Of a stretch of 64,000 bases of DNA, positions 45,811 to 54,634 are shown piece after piece. This stretch comes from Rhodovulum marinum (lineage in GTDB: Bacteria > Pseudomonadota > Alphaproteobacteria > Rhodobacterales > Rhodobacteraceae): positions 372,001 through 436,000 of the forward strand of contig NZ_SLXP01000002.1 in NCBI RefSeq assembly GCF_004343075.1. Direction: 5' to 3'. The first letter of the stretch is position 1; each line of letters opens with the position of its first letter. Under the pieces are notes generated by a model. That model saw only the letters and a list, made by a program, of their open reading frames with translations, did not search any database and had not been told where the DNA came from. Position numbers and translations under genes: made by a program.

Positions 45811-46917
45811 TCAGCCCCGGTGGATCAGCGTGGCGAACAGTTTCGGGTCCAGGCTTTCCGCAGCAAAGGTCGGCCCCTCGGTCAGAACGCTGACCGCGTC
45901 ATGGCTGTGCAGGCTTTCCTGGTGGCTGGCGATGACCCGGAAATCGCCGATCCGGGGGTCGCGTTCCAGCGCTTCGCAGAACAGCCGCGCGGCATCCTCG
46001 ACAAAGATCGGGTGCGCGGCGTTCAGTTCCGCAAAGGCCTGTTCGTCCTCGCGTTTCACCATCACCTGCGTTTCGGTCGGCACCGCGGAACGGCAAAGTT
46101 CGATCAGGTCCTCGAACCACAGACAGGGCGCATCGGGATCGAGCGCGACCGAGATACGCGCCACCGACCGCTGCGAATGCGGCGTGGCCAGCTGGCCCCG
46201 CTCGCGCCGGGCATGTTCAGAAAGTTCAAGCGAGCACGGGCAGGTGGACGAATACACATAGTCCATGTGCATGATCTTCTTGGCCACGCCCGCCTGTTCG
46301 ACCAGTTCCAGCGCAAAGTCGTAATATTGGAACCCGTCAAGCCCCGAGCGCAGCGACCGCATTTTCATCGGGAAGGAAAACCGCATCAGGATGCGCGCGT
46401 CGAAACTTTCAAGGTCCGACTTGTAGCTTTCCAGCGCCGCCTCGATCACCTCGAAACTGAACGTCCGTTCGGCATGGGCATAAAAGCTGCGCATGATGCG
46501 CGACATGTTGATGCCCTTCTTCTCGGCCTCCAGGCTGACGGTGCCGGTCACCGAGGTCTCCAGCGTCAGATCGCCGTTGTCGCGGGTGTGGAACCTTATC
46601 GGCAGTCGAAAGTTGGAAATACCGACATGCTGGATCGGGCGGCGCGAGCCACGGATCAGGCTGGCCGGGCCGTTCTGCAGGTCGGGCATGGTCGCCTTGT
46701 AGGCGGCATCGGCCTCGAAGCCATGCGGATAGTCGCGGCTGAGCACGGGATAGTCACCCGCCGGGCGCCCCCCCGGCAACAGCGCGGCCAGCCCGGGGTC
46801 GAGCGCGGCCAGTTCGGCCTCGGAGGCACGATCCGCCCAGCGGCGCAACAACTCCAGCGCGCGTTCCGCGTCCTCGCGGTCCGGGCTGCGTTCGATCTCG
46901 CGACTATGGACGTTCAT
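45811..46917 (-). CDS. folE2: GTP cyclohydrolase FolE2 (type IB)
   Basis: A 368-residue GTP cyclohydrolase IB, which makes the first pterin of folate synthesis. Family signatures are present: PIQHVGISNFRLPI (about 88-101), the metal-ligand cysteine in YSSTCPCSLELSEHAR (about 200-215), and the closing HQESLHSHDA. I chose ATG 46917; the frame is open far upstream through the antisense of metZ, with no similarity. Family knowledge: FolE2 works with Mn2+ or Fe2+ when zinc is short and is often under Zur, but I saw no convincing Zur box. folB and folP lie about 11 kb away. Confidence 0.95.
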   Translation of the reverse strand: MNVHSREIERSPDREDAERALELLRRWADRASEAELAALDPGLAALLPGGRPAGDYPVLSRDYPHGFEADAAYKATMPDLQNGPASLIRGSRRPIQHVGISNFRLPIRFHTRDNGDLTLETSVTGTVSLEAEKKGINMSRIMRSFYAHAERTFSFEVIEAALESYKSDLESFDARILMRFSFPMKMRSLRSGLDGFQYYDFALELVEQAGVAKKIMHMDYVYSSTCPCSLELSEHARRERGQLATPHSQRSVARISVALDPDAPCLWFEDLIELCRSAVPTETQVMVKREDEQAFAELNAAHPIFVEDAARLFCEALERDPRIGDFRVIASHQESLHSHDAVSVLTEGPTFAAESLDPKLFATLIHRG

Positions 46918-47018
46918 CGGCCGCCCCCTCCCTTTCACATCGTTGCGACGGACCCTAAAGATGGGGGGCACGCGGGGAATGTCCACTTCGAATGACGGTT
47001 TTGCCGGCGGTCGGTCGC

Positions 47019-48188
47019 TCACAGCCCCGTGAGCGCCGACTTCAGGTCGGCAATCAGGTCGTCGGGATCTTCCAGCCCGACGCTGAGCCGCACCAGCCCC
47101 GGCCCAATTCCCAGTTCGGCCTTGCGCGCATCCGACAGCCGCTGGTGGGTGGTCGTCGCCGGATGGGTCGCGATGCTTTTGGCGTCGCCCAGGTTGTTCG
47201 AGATCTTCCAGATATCCAGCCGGTCCAGCATCGCGAAGGCCGCGTCCTTGCCGCCCGCCAGTTCGACCGACAGCACCGTGCCGCCCTCGGGGAACAGCGC
47301 ATGCTGCGGATGGCCCGGAAGGCCCGGATAGATCACCCGCGCCAGATGCCCGTCCCCCGCCAGCGCCTCGGCGATGGCCCGCGCGCTGGCCGCCTGGGCC
47401 CGCACCCGCAAATCCAGCGTCTCCAGCCCCTTCAGCATCACCCAGGCGTTGAACGGGCTGATCGCCCCGCCGGTATGTTTCATGTAGGTTTCGACCGGGC
47501 CCCGCACGACGTCCCGCGGCCCCAGGATCGCCCCGCCCAGGCACCGCCCCTGCCCGTCGACATGCTTGGTCGTGGAATAGACCACCAGGTCGGCGCCCTG
47601 TTCGACCGCGCGCGAAAAAACCGGCGTGGCAAAGACGTTGTCGACGATCACCGTCGCCCCGGCCGCATGGGCGATCTCGGCCACGGCGGCGGTGTCGATC
47701 ACCTCCAGCGTGGGGTTCGAGACCGTTTCGAAGAACACCGCGCGCGTGCCGGGCGTGACCGCGGCGCGCCACTGGTCCAGGTCGGTGCCGTCGACGAAGG
47801 CCACCTCGACCCCGAAGCGCGGCAGGATCTCTTCCAGAATGTAGAGGCAAGACCCGAACAGCGCGCGCGCGGCCACAACCCGCTCGCCCGATTTCACGCT
47901 GGCCATCAGCGCGCCGTTGACCGCGGCCATGCCGGACGCGGCGGCAAAGGCCGCCTCGGCGCCCTCGATCGCGGCCAGCCGGTCCTCGAACATGGCGACG
48001 GTGGGGTTGCCGTAGCGGGCATAGATGAACTCGTCGGGGCCCGCCTCGATGAACCGCGCCTCGGCCGCCCCGGCGCTGGGGTAGTCGAAGCCCTGGGTCA
48101 GGAACAGCGCCTCGGACAGTTCGCCATACTGGCTGCGGCGCGCGCCGCCATGCACCGCCGCGGTGCGTTTGCTCCAGGTCCGTTTCAT
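47019..48188 (-). CDS. metZ: O-succinylhomoserine sulfhydrylase MetZ
   Basis: A 389-residue PLP enzyme of the Cys/Met metabolism family that makes homocysteine from O-succinylhomoserine and sulphide. It shows the substrate/PLP tyrosine and arginine in YARYGNPTV (about 56-64), the PLP lysine in YSTTKHVDGQGR (about 203-214) and the conserved ISNNLGDAKSIATHPATTTH. GGGAGGG stands 8 bases before the ATG. A SAM-II riboswitch and an intrinsic terminator lie in the 5' leader, so expression should fall when S-adenosylmethionine is plentiful; this also supports the methionine assignment over cystathionine synthase. Confidence 0.95.
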   Translation of the reverse strand: MKRTWSKRTAAVHGGARRSQYGELSEALFLTQGFDYPSAGAAEARFIEAGPDEFIYARYGNPTVAMFEDRLAAIEGAEAAFAAASGMAAVNGALMASVKSGERVVAARALFGSCLYILEEILPRFGVEVAFVDGTDLDQWRAAVTPGTRAVFFETVSNPTLEVIDTAAVAEIAHAAGATVIVDNVFATPVFSRAVEQGADLVVYSTTKHVDGQGRCLGGAILGPRDVVRGPVETYMKHTGGAISPFNAWVMLKGLETLDLRVRAQAASARAIAEALAGDGHLARVIYPGLPGHPQHALFPEGGTVLSVELAGGKDAAFAMLDRLDIWKISNNLGDAKSIATHPATTTHQRLSDARKAELGIGPGLVRLSVGLEDPDDLIADLKSALTGL

Positions 48189-48204
48189 CCGCGCCCTCCC
48201 GCGC

Positions 48205-48239
48205 AAAGAAAAACCCCCACCGTCCAAGACGTCGGGGGT
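48205..48239 (-). terminator. leader terminator between SAM-II riboswitch and metZ
   Basis: Read on the minus strand, ACCCCC pairs with GGGGGT and an inner CGTC pairs with GACG around a TTG loop, followed by TTTTTCTTT. It lies 17 bases before the metZ start codon and after the riboswitch, an attenuator position. Confidence 0.75.
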
Positions 48240-48249
48240 GCGACCCTGA

Positions 48250-48304
48250 CCTCTTTAGCGGCATGTTTAACGTGGCCCGCAATCCGGTGAACAAATCGCC
48301 ACGA
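48250..48304 (-). ncRNA. SAM-II riboswitch
   Basis: The minus-strand leader of metZ matches the SAM-II consensus. The P1 stem CGTGG/CCACG, the GATTTG loop strand, TTGC, the CCACGTTAAA junction and the 3' GCTAAAGAGG are all present in the right order, which allows the H-type pseudoknot. Family knowledge: SAM-II RNAs occur mainly in alphaproteobacteria upstream of metA, metX or metZ and bind S-adenosylmethionine. A candidate promoter places the transcript start a few bases upstream. Confidence 0.92.
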
Positions 48305-48314
48305 TCTGCGCGGC

Positions 48315-48343
48315 GTCCTACGCGCAACAGGCGTTGCCGTCAA
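48315..48343 (-). promoter_or_regulatory. candidate metZ promoter
   Basis: On the minus strand TTGACG (48343-48338) and TAGGAC (48320-48315) are separated by exactly 17 bases. The predicted start falls just upstream of the SAM-II RNA. The -35 match is good and the -10 match weak. Confidence 0.5.
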
Positions 48344-48431
48344 GCCGCGTCACGCAGGTGTAACAGGGCTTTCATGCCGGTGTTGTATGGTCCTGCGCTT
48401 CTGCACCACAAGATGTAGTGGGTCCTGCCCG

Positions 48432-49379
48432 ATGCCCCTGGTTCGCGTCAATGCCACGGCCGACCGCCCCGGCCCGCTGCCCGGCGCGCCGCCTCTGGGC
48501 GTTCAGCTGGACACGGCGCTGGCGGAGCTGCCCGGCGGGACGCCGATCGCGGTCCTGGTCCACGGCTTCCGGTTCAGCCCGGGCCAACCCGCCAAGACCC
48601 CGCATCGCCATATCCTGGCACTGAACCCCGAAACCGGCGGGCGGCGGGCGGTGTCCTGGCCGCGGGCGCTGGGGTTTACCGGCACCGGCCCAGGCGAAGG
48701 GTTGTGCATCGCCTTCGGTTGGGAATCGGACGGGACGATCTGGCAGGCCTATGACAATGCGGCGCGGGCGGGCACGGCGCTAGCCCGCCTGGTGGAGCAG
48801 ATCGCCACCCGCGCGCCGGGCCGCAGCGTCGATATCCTGGCCCATTCCCTGGGCGCGCGGGTGGCGCTGACGGCGATGGGCAAGATGCCGGCGGGCGCGC
48901 TGAACCACGCGGTGCTGATGGCCCCGGCCGAGTTCACCCCCCGCGCCCGCGCGGCGCTGGACAGCGCGGCCGGGCGCCGGGGGCGGGTGCTGAACGTCAC
49001 CAGCCGCGAAAACGACCCGTTCGACCTGTTGCTGGAAGCCCTGCTGGCGCCCGCCCGTGGTGGCGGCCGGTCGCTGGGCCACGGGCTGGAGGATGCGCCG
49101 CCGGGCTGGCTGGACCTGCACATCGACGACCCCGACACGCTACAGGCGCTGGCCGCCATGGGCCACCGGATCGCGCCCCCCGAGCGCCGGGTCTGTCACT
49201 GGAGCCCCTACCTGCGGCCCGGCATGCTGGCGCTGTATCGCGCCCTGATCCGCGGCGCCCTGCCCTTCGAAAACCTGTGCGCGGGATTGCCGCCGGCCCG
49301 CCCGGCGCGCTGGTCCCGGCTTCTGGCGCCGCCGCGGCGCCCGTTGCCCTTGCCGTTTGCGGGGAATGCCCCATCCTGA
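48432..49379 (+). CDS. alpha/beta-hydrolase-fold protein
   Basis: A 315-residue cytoplasmic protein with an alpha/beta hydrolase core. The oxyanion strand VLVHGFRF is at about residues 41-48. The nucleophile elbow is LAHSLGAR (Ser at about residue 140, in AHSLG rather than GxSxG), and a candidate acid and His follow (NDPFDLL; GHRI). It resembles lipase- or esterase-like enzymes; the substrate is unknown. The ATG giving MPLVRVN is preferred; 15 upstream codons are open. It is divergent from metZ and stands 28 bases before the glutathione transferase gene. Confidence 0.72.
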   Translation: MPLVRVNATADRPGPLPGAPPLGVQLDTALAELPGGTPIAVLVHGFRFSPGQPAKTPHRHILALNPETGGRRAVSWPRALGFTGTGPGEGLCIAFGWESDGTIWQAYDNAARAGTALARLVEQIATRAPGRSVDILAHSLGARVALTAMGKMPAGALNHAVLMAPAEFTPRARAALDSAAGRRGRVLNVTSRENDPFDLLLEALLAPARGGGRSLGHGLEDAPPGWLDLHIDDPDTLQALAAMGHRIAPPERRVCHWSPYLRPGMLALYRALIRGALPFENLCAGLPPARPARWSRLLAPPRRPLPLPFAGNAPS

Positions 49380-49407
49380 AGCGCGACCCCGTCGAAAGGA
49401 CCGCGCC

Positions 49408-50112
49408 ATGCCCGCCGAGATCGACCTGTACTACTGGCCCACGCCGAATGGCTGGAAGATCGCCATCGCGCTGGAAGAAATGGGCCTGCCCTACCGGGTT
49501 CACCTGGTGGATATCGGCGCGGGCGACCAGTTCGACCCCGACTTCCTGAAGATCGCGCCGAACAACCGGATGCCCGCCATCGTCGATCCGGACGGCCCGG
49601 ACGGTGCCCCCGTCTCGGTCTTCGAGTCGGGTGCGATCCTGATGTACCTGGCGCGCAAGACCGGGCGGTTTCACGGAGAAAGCGCGCGCGACCGGATCGC
49701 GGTCGAGGAATGGCTGATGTGGCAGATGGGCGGGCTGGGCCCGATGGCGGGCCAGGCGCATCACTTCCTGAAATACGCCCCCGCAATGGACCCGCCCCAG
49801 GACCTGCCCTATGCCAAGGATCGCTACCGCGCCGAGGTCGCCCGGCTTTACGGCGTGCTCGACCGACAGCTGGCAAAGAACCGCTTCGTGGCGGGCGGGT
49901 TCTTTTCCATCGCCGACATGGCGATCTGGCCCTGGGCGACCCTATGGGAGGGTCAGCAACAGACGCTGGAGGACAAGCCGCACATGGCGCGCTGGTTGGA
50001 CGAGGTGGGCGCAAGGCCCGGGGTGCAGCGGGGCCGCGCCCTGGCGAACGAAAAGCGCGGAAACCTTTCGACGGATCGCAAGGCGCAGGCGATGCTGTTC
50101 CGCCGGGGCTGA
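49408..50112 (+). CDS. glutathione transferase, nu-class/YfcG-like
   Basis: A 234-residue glutathione transferase family protein. The thioredoxin-like domain begins LYYWPTPNGWKIAIALEE, contains the cis-Pro and gamma-Glu site motif NRMPAIVD and FESGAILMYLA (about residues 52-83), and the C-terminal helical domain has FSIADMAIWPW. The TPNGWKI opening and overall form match YfcG/YghU, which act as glutathione-disulphide-bond oxidoreductases. GAAAGGA stands before the ATG. It is convergent with yciB after only 16 bases. Confidence 0.9.
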   Translation: MPAEIDLYYWPTPNGWKIAIALEEMGLPYRVHLVDIGAGDQFDPDFLKIAPNNRMPAIVDPDGPDGAPVSVFESGAILMYLARKTGRFHGESARDRIAVEEWLMWQMGGLGPMAGQAHHFLKYAPAMDPPQDLPYAKDRYRAEVARLYGVLDRQLAKNRFVAGGFFSIADMAIWPWATLWEGQQQTLEDKPHMARWLDEVGARPGVQRGRALANEKRGNLSTDRKAQAMLFRRG

Positions 50113-50128
50113 TCGCCGGGGGCCGGTC

Positions 50129-50743
50129 TCAGCCCTGGTCGTCCTTCTCTTCCTCGATGCCGTATTTCTGGATCAGCGCGCCCTGGGTCATGAAAAAGCC
50201 GAAGATCGCGATGGTCAGGCCGAAGGTCTTGAAATTCACCCACATGTCGGTGGACATCGTGCGCCAGATCACCTCGTTCAGCACGGCGAGCGCGGCGAAG
50301 AAAAACGCCAGCCTGCGGGTCAGGATCATCCAGCCCACGCGCTGCATCGGCATCACCTCTTCCATCACGAATTGCAGGTAGGACTGGCCGCGCAACAGCC
50401 CCGCGCCCAGCACGCCGGCAAACAGCGCGTAGATGATCGTGGGCTTCATCTTGAAGAACCGGTCGTCGTTCAGCCAGACGGTCAGCCCGCCGAAAACCAC
50501 GACCAGAACCGCGGTCGCGACCTGCATCTTCGAGATATGCCCGGTCAGCGCCCAGAGGATGCCGGTCGTGACCAGGATCAGCGGGATGAACCCGGCCGTC
50601 GCCAGCACGAAGCCATCATACTCGGTGCCGCCGATGGTAAAGACCTGGTCGCGCAGCCGCAGGTAGGCGATGAAAAAGGCCGCGATGGGGCCGATCTCAA
50701 GCGTCAGTTTCAGGATCGGGTTGATCGGTTTCTTGTCCGCCAT
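50129..50743 (-). CDS. yciB: YciB/IspA inner-membrane protein (septation protein A family)
   Basis: A 204-residue membrane protein with about six hydrophobic segments. It opens KLTLEIGPIAAFFIAYLR and contains KPTIIYALFAGVLG and the late RTMSTDMWVNFKTFG, which are typical of YciB/IspA. Family knowledge: it affects envelope integrity and septation and may interact with cell-elongation proteins. I chose the ATG giving MADKKPINP. It is the last gene of the run ftsY, 74-residue ORF, DMT transporter, yciB, starting 8 bases after the transporter stop. Confidence 0.9.
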   Translation of the reverse strand: MADKKPINPILKLTLEIGPIAAFFIAYLRLRDQVFTIGGTEYDGFVLATAGFIPLILVTTGILWALTGHISKMQVATAVLVVVFGGLTVWLNDDRFFKMKPTIIYALFAGVLGAGLLRGQSYLQFVMEEVMPMQRVGWMILTRRLAFFFAALAVLNEVIWRTMSTDMWVNFKTFGLTIAIFGFFMTQGALIQKYGIEEEKDDQG

Positions 50744-50751
50744 CGGCCCTG

Positions 50752-51660
50752 TCAGCCTCCCATTTCCACGATCACGGCACCGGCCGCGATCAATGCCATC
50801 AGCGCCATCCTGCGCGGTCCCACCGTCTCGCCCAGCACCAGCCAGCCGATCAGCGCCGCGAACACGGTCGAGGTCTCGCGCAGCACCGCCGCCTCGCCCA
50901 CCTTGTCCAGCCGCGTGGCCATCATCACCGCGCCGAAGCTGAGGAACGCCACCAACCCGCCGGCCAAGCCCCGCACCATCAGCGGACCCAGCGTCGGCCG
51001 GTGCGTCATCCGTGCCCAGCGCGCCGCGGCCAGCCAAGGCATCACCGTCAGCCCGTCGATGAAGAAGAACCAGGCCAGAAACGTGAAGGGGTCGGCAGTC
51101 GCCCGGATGCCATAGGCGTCATAGGTAGTGTACAGCGCCACGAACCCCCCGGTCAGCACCGCCAGCGCCAGCGCCGGTTTCAGCGTGTCGCGGTCCAGTT
51201 GCCAGTGCACCAGGTTATAGGCCGCCAGCCCGAAGATGCCGGCCAGCAGCACCCCCACCCCCAGCCACTGTGTCAGGGTGAACACCTCGCCGAACAGCAG
51301 GTAGGCCCCGATCACCGTGAACAGCGGCCCGGTGCCGCGCACCACCGGGTAGACCACCGTGTAGGCGCCCTTGGTGTAGGTATACCCCTGCGCGATCTTG
51401 TAGCCGAGATGGATCAGGAACACGACGCCGAAGATCGGCCACATGTGCGGTTCCGGCCAGGGCACCACGAACAGCGCCACGGGCGCGGCCATCGCGCCAT
51501 AGGAAAAGTCGATCGCCCCGCGCGACAGCCACGGGTCGTGCCGCCCCTTCTGCAACGCGCCGAACACCGCGTGCAGGACCGCCGCCGACAGCGCCAGGAT
51601 CAGCGCCAACTGGTGCCCCGCCTCGGTGCCCTCGATACTCGCTACCCAATCGGCCATCAC
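50752..51660 (-). CDS. DMT/EamA-like membrane transporter
   Basis: A 302-residue inner-membrane protein with ten hydrophobic segments arranged as two EamA-like repeats (VVYPVVRGTGPLFTVIGAYLLFGE in halves; VGEAAVLRETSTVFAALIGW). Members export metabolites, but the substrate is unknown. GTG at 51660 overlaps the upstream stop as GTGA; an ATG follows directly at 51657. This tight coupling places it in the ftsY-yciB operon. It lies 8 bases before yciB. Confidence 0.86.
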   Translation of the reverse strand: MMADWVASIEGTEAGHQLALILALSAAVLHAVFGALQKGRHDPWLSRGAIDFSYGAMAAPVALFVVPWPEPHMWPIFGVVFLIHLGYKIAQGYTYTKGAYTVVYPVVRGTGPLFTVIGAYLLFGEVFTLTQWLGVGVLLAGIFGLAAYNLVHWQLDRDTLKPALALAVLTGGFVALYTTYDAYGIRATADPFTFLAWFFFIDGLTVMPWLAAARWARMTHRPTLGPLMVRGLAGGLVAFLSFGAVMMATRLDKVGEAAVLRETSTVFAALIGWLVLGETVGPRRMALMALIAAGAVIVEMGG

Positions 51661-51881
51661 GGGAATTGCGCCATCCCGGGGCGGACGGCGAAGCCTGCCT
51701 TTTCAAAAAGCCGTTCGGCCCCGGGATCGGCCAGCCGCCCGCCCGCGCGCAGCCACGCATCGAACAGCCTGTCGCCAGGCCCGCCCCGGGCAAAGGCAAG
51801 GCGAAAGCCGGACACCCCCGCAACCTGCCGCAGCGCCGGGCATTCCTCCGGGCTGGCGGGCCTTTCCGGGACTTCAACCAT
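51657..51881 (-). CDS. 74-residue ORF between ftsY and the transporter
   Basis: A 74-residue reading frame that starts inside the last codons of ftsY (8-base overlap) and ends in the GTGA shared with the transporter gene. It fills exactly the space between two coupled genes. The product is mixed Arg/Gly/Pro/Phe with no recognised domain, signal or membrane helix; the middle ([19 protein letters not shown]) and the tail ([15 protein letters not shown]) could form a short alpha/beta unit resembling the end of an acetyltransferase-like fold. The case for it rests on arrangement. Confidence 0.5.
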   Translation of the reverse strand: MVEVPERPASPEECPALRQVAGVSGFRLAFARGGPGDRLFDAWLRAGGRLADPGAERLFEKAGFAVRPGMAQFP

Positions 51882-54009
51882 CGATCCCCGCCAGCGCGCG
51901 GGCGAATTCCTCGGGTTCGAAGGGGGCCAGGTCGTCGATCTGTTCGCCCACCCCGATGGCGTGGATCGGCAGGCCGAACTTGTCGGCCAGCGCCACCAGA
52001 ACGCCCCCCTTGGCGGTGCCGTCCAGCTTGGTCATCACCAGCCCCGAAACATCGGCCAGCTTCTGGAAGATCTCGACCTGGCTCAGCGCGTTCTGCCCGG
52101 TCGTCGCATCCAGAACCAAAAGCGTGTTGTGCGGCGCGGTCTCGTCGCGCTTGCGGATGACGCGCACGATCTTTTCCAGCTCGGCCATCAGGTCGGCGCG
52201 GTTCTGCAAACGCCCCGCCGTGTCGATCATCAGCAGGTCGGCGCCCTCTGCCTCGGCCCGCGCCATCGCATCGAAGGCCAGGCTGGCCGGGTCCGCGCCT
52301 TCGGGTGCGGTCATCACCGGCACGCCCGCCCGGTCGCCCCAGACCTGAAGCTGTTCGACAGCGGCGGCGCGGAACGTATCGCCCGCGGCGATGATCACCG
52401 ACTTGCCGGCGGCGCGGAACTGGCTGGCCAGCTTGCCGATGGTCGTGGTCTTGCCCGACCCGTTGACGCCGACCACCAGCACCACCTGCGGTTTCTTCGG
52501 ATACAGCGGCATGGGCCGCGCGACCGGGTCCATGATCTGGGTGATCTCGTGGGCCAGCAGCCCCTTGATCTCGTCCACCGACAGCCGCTTGCCGAACCGG
52601 CCCTCGGCCATGTTCGCGGTGACCCGCATCGCCGTATCGACGCCCATGTCGGCGGTGATCAGCAACTCCTCCAGGCTTTCCAGCATGTCGTCGTCCAGCT
52701 CGCGCCGAATCACCGTCTTCTTGCGCACCGTGCGGCCAAGCATCCGGCCGAGAAAGCCGCGGCGCGGCGCCTCTTCCTCGACCTCTTCGACGATCTCCTC
52801 GATACCGCCCCGTTCCAGCGACTCCAGCGGCGAGGCGCCCCTGTCATAGGGCATCTCGACCGGCCCGGCGGGCGGCAGTTCGCCTGGCGCCGGCTCCGGG
52901 ACCTCGGCGGGCGGGACGGGCAGTTCCGGCGGGGCGGCGGGGGGCAGTTCCGAGGGCGCGGTCGGCACGTTCACTGGCTCGGGCTTCGGTTCAGGCTCCG
53001 GCTGGGGGTGCGGTTCGGGCTCCGGTTCCGGCGCAGGTTCCGACGGACGCTCCGGTTCAGGCTCCGGCTCCGGGATCGGCGCGGGTTCCGGTTCGGGCAG
53101 GGGCTCGGGTTCAGGTTCCGGTTCAGGCTCCGGCGCAGGGATCGGCTCCGGCTCGGGTTCCGGCATGGGCTCGGGTTCGGGCTCGGGCCGGGATTCGACA
53201 TATGGCTGGACGTCCGCCCGGCCCTGATCCTCTGCACCGGCGGCATCGGCAATTGGCTCCGGCTCCGGCGTCGTTTGGGGTGCCTCGGCCCGGGGCCGTC
53301 CGTCAATAGATGTATCGTCGGAGGGCGGGACCGGCGCGGCGTCCCCGGCCATCGGCCAGCCGGTCGCGGCGGCAGGTTCCTCGGACGGGGTGGCCACGGG
53401 CGGTTCGGGCTCGGGCGCGCTGGCCGGCGGCCAGGCCGGTGCGGGGGCCCACCCCGCCGCGGGCGGCGCGTCGTTCCGGGCGGCGGGCACGGGTGGTTCG
53501 GCGGGCGGCGCATCGGCCTCCGCCTCTGACGGAACCGGGTCGGCGGGGGGGGCTTGCGCCTCCTGCGCGGGGCCCGCGTCATCGTCGCGCGGCGGTTTTG
53601 CGGGCTCCGGCGGGGCGGGTTCCGTATCCGGCGTCTCGACCTCCGGGATCTCGGGCGCGGTCTCCTCAAGCGGCGGCGTCACGGGCGCGGCGGGGGGGCT
53701 GGCCTCGACGGGATCGCGGGCGATCTCGGGCAGTTGCGCGGGCGGGCCGGGCATCGGCTCGGCAAGCGATTTCACCGCATGGGCGGCACCCAGCACCAGC
53801 GGGGCCGTTGCGGGCGCATCGGGCGCATCGGGCGCGGCGGCGGGCGGGGCGTCGCGGCGCTCGGGGCGCTGGTCGGCAGGCGGCGCCGCGGTCTCGGTGA
53901 CCTCGACTTCCTCTGCCTCGCCGCCCTCGCGCACGATGGCCTCAAGCCCTTCCTCGATCTTCGAGGAAGACTTTCGCAGCTTGTCCCTGAGCTTTTTGAA
54001 GAACGCCAT
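51874..54009 (-). CDS. ftsY: signal recognition particle receptor FtsY with long Pro/Glu linker
   Basis: A 711-residue FtsY. The N-terminal basic helix ([15 protein letters not shown]) may contact the membrane. Residues about 30-400 form an acidic, Pro/Ala/Glu-rich A domain, including a dense Glu-Pro repeat tract at about 275-345 (DNA 52975-53187). The NG GTPase domain starts near 405, with the P-loop [15 protein letters not shown] (about 515), DTAGR and TKLDG. Family knowledge: FtsY receives SRP-ribosome complexes at the inner membrane. AGGAGG precedes the ATG. It is the first gene of the operon ending in yciB. Confidence 0.95.
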   Translation of the reverse strand: MAFFKKLRDKLRKSSSKIEEGLEAIVREGGEAEEVEVTETAAPPADQRPERRDAPPAAAPDAPDAPATAPLVLGAAHAVKSLAEPMPGPPAQLPEIARDPVEASPPAAPVTPPLEETAPEIPEVETPDTEPAPPEPAKPPRDDDAGPAQEAQAPPADPVPSEAEADAPPAEPPVPAARNDAPPAAGWAPAPAWPPASAPEPEPPVATPSEEPAAATGWPMAGDAAPVPPSDDTSIDGRPRAEAPQTTPEPEPIADAAGAEDQGRADVQPYVESRPEPEPEPMPEPEPEPIPAPEPEPEPEPEPLPEPEPAPIPEPEPEPERPSEPAPEPEPEPHPQPEPEPKPEPVNVPTAPSELPPAAPPELPVPPAEVPEPAPGELPPAGPVEMPYDRGASPLESLERGGIEEIVEEVEEEAPRRGFLGRMLGRTVRKKTVIRRELDDDMLESLEELLITADMGVDTAMRVTANMAEGRFGKRLSVDEIKGLLAHEITQIMDPVARPMPLYPKKPQVVLVVGVNGSGKTTTIGKLASQFRAAGKSVIIAAGDTFRAAAVEQLQVWGDRAGVPVMTAPEGADPASLAFDAMARAEAEGADLLMIDTAGRLQNRADLMAELEKIVRVIRKRDETAPHNTLLVLDATTGQNALSQVEIFQKLADVSGLVMTKLDGTAKGGVLVALADKFGLPIHAIGVGEQIDDLAPFEPEEFARALAGIDG

Positions 54010-54207
54010 GTCGCCTCCTGCCGGACCCTGCCTTGACCTATGCGCAAACGGCGGGATTTGGAAGGGGCCGCCCCTTCCCGTGCCACGCCCATCCTGCGCC
54101 GCCACGGGCCGCCCACACCATGCCGCCCGCCGCCGCACCCCGCGACGCTGGCCATTCCGCATCCGCTCTGGCAGACTCGGTGCCGGATTGACCCGGAAGG
54201 ATCACGC

Positions 54208-54618
54208 ATGCGTCCCCTGCTGACCGCCCTGCCCCTGCTTGCGGCGCTGGCCGCGCCTGTCCCCGCGGCCGAACCCCAGCCGATGACCGCGGACGAGTTC
54301 GACCGCTATTCCACCGGCAAGACGCTGTTCTACGCGACCCGAGGCCAGGCCTACGGGGCGGAACAATACCTGTCCGGGCGGCGGGTGATCTGGACGTTTC
54401 TCGACGGCGAATGCACCCAGGGGGTCTGGTACGAATCCGCGGGCCAGATCTGCTTTCGCTACGATCACGACCCCGACGACCCCCAATGCTGGAGCTTTTA
54501 CCGCTCCTCCACGGGGCTGATGGCGCGGTTCGAGAACGACCCGGCCGCGACCGAGTTGGTCGAAGTGAACCAAAGCCGCGAACCGCTGGTCTGCACCGGC
54601 CCCGAGGTCGGCGTCTGA
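54208..54618 (+). CDS. small exported protein of unknown function
   Basis: A 136-residue protein with a signal peptide (residues 1-21, PAA/E). The mature part starts MTADEFDRYSTGKTLFYA and has a run of aromatic and acidic residues, with four cysteines (about residues 71, 84, 96 and 131) that could form two disulphides in the periplasm. The GECTQGVWY ... CFRYDHDPDD ... CWSFY pattern resembles a small beta-sheet domain of a DUF type, which I cannot name with certainty. GGAAGG precedes the ATG. It is divergent from ftsY and convergent with xseA. Confidence 0.7.
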   Translation: MRPLLTALPLLAALAAPVPAAEPQPMTADEFDRYSTGKTLFYATRGQAYGAEQYLSGRRVIWTFLDGECTQGVWYESAGQICFRYDHDPDDPQCWSFYRSSTGLMARFENDPAATELVEVNQSREPLVCTGPEVGV

Positions 54619-54634
54619 CCCCCGGCCGCCCGGT

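Noticed and set aside
46918-47018. Zur box upstream of folE2
   Set aside because: No GNTATAATATNAC-like palindrome is present in this GC-rich gap.
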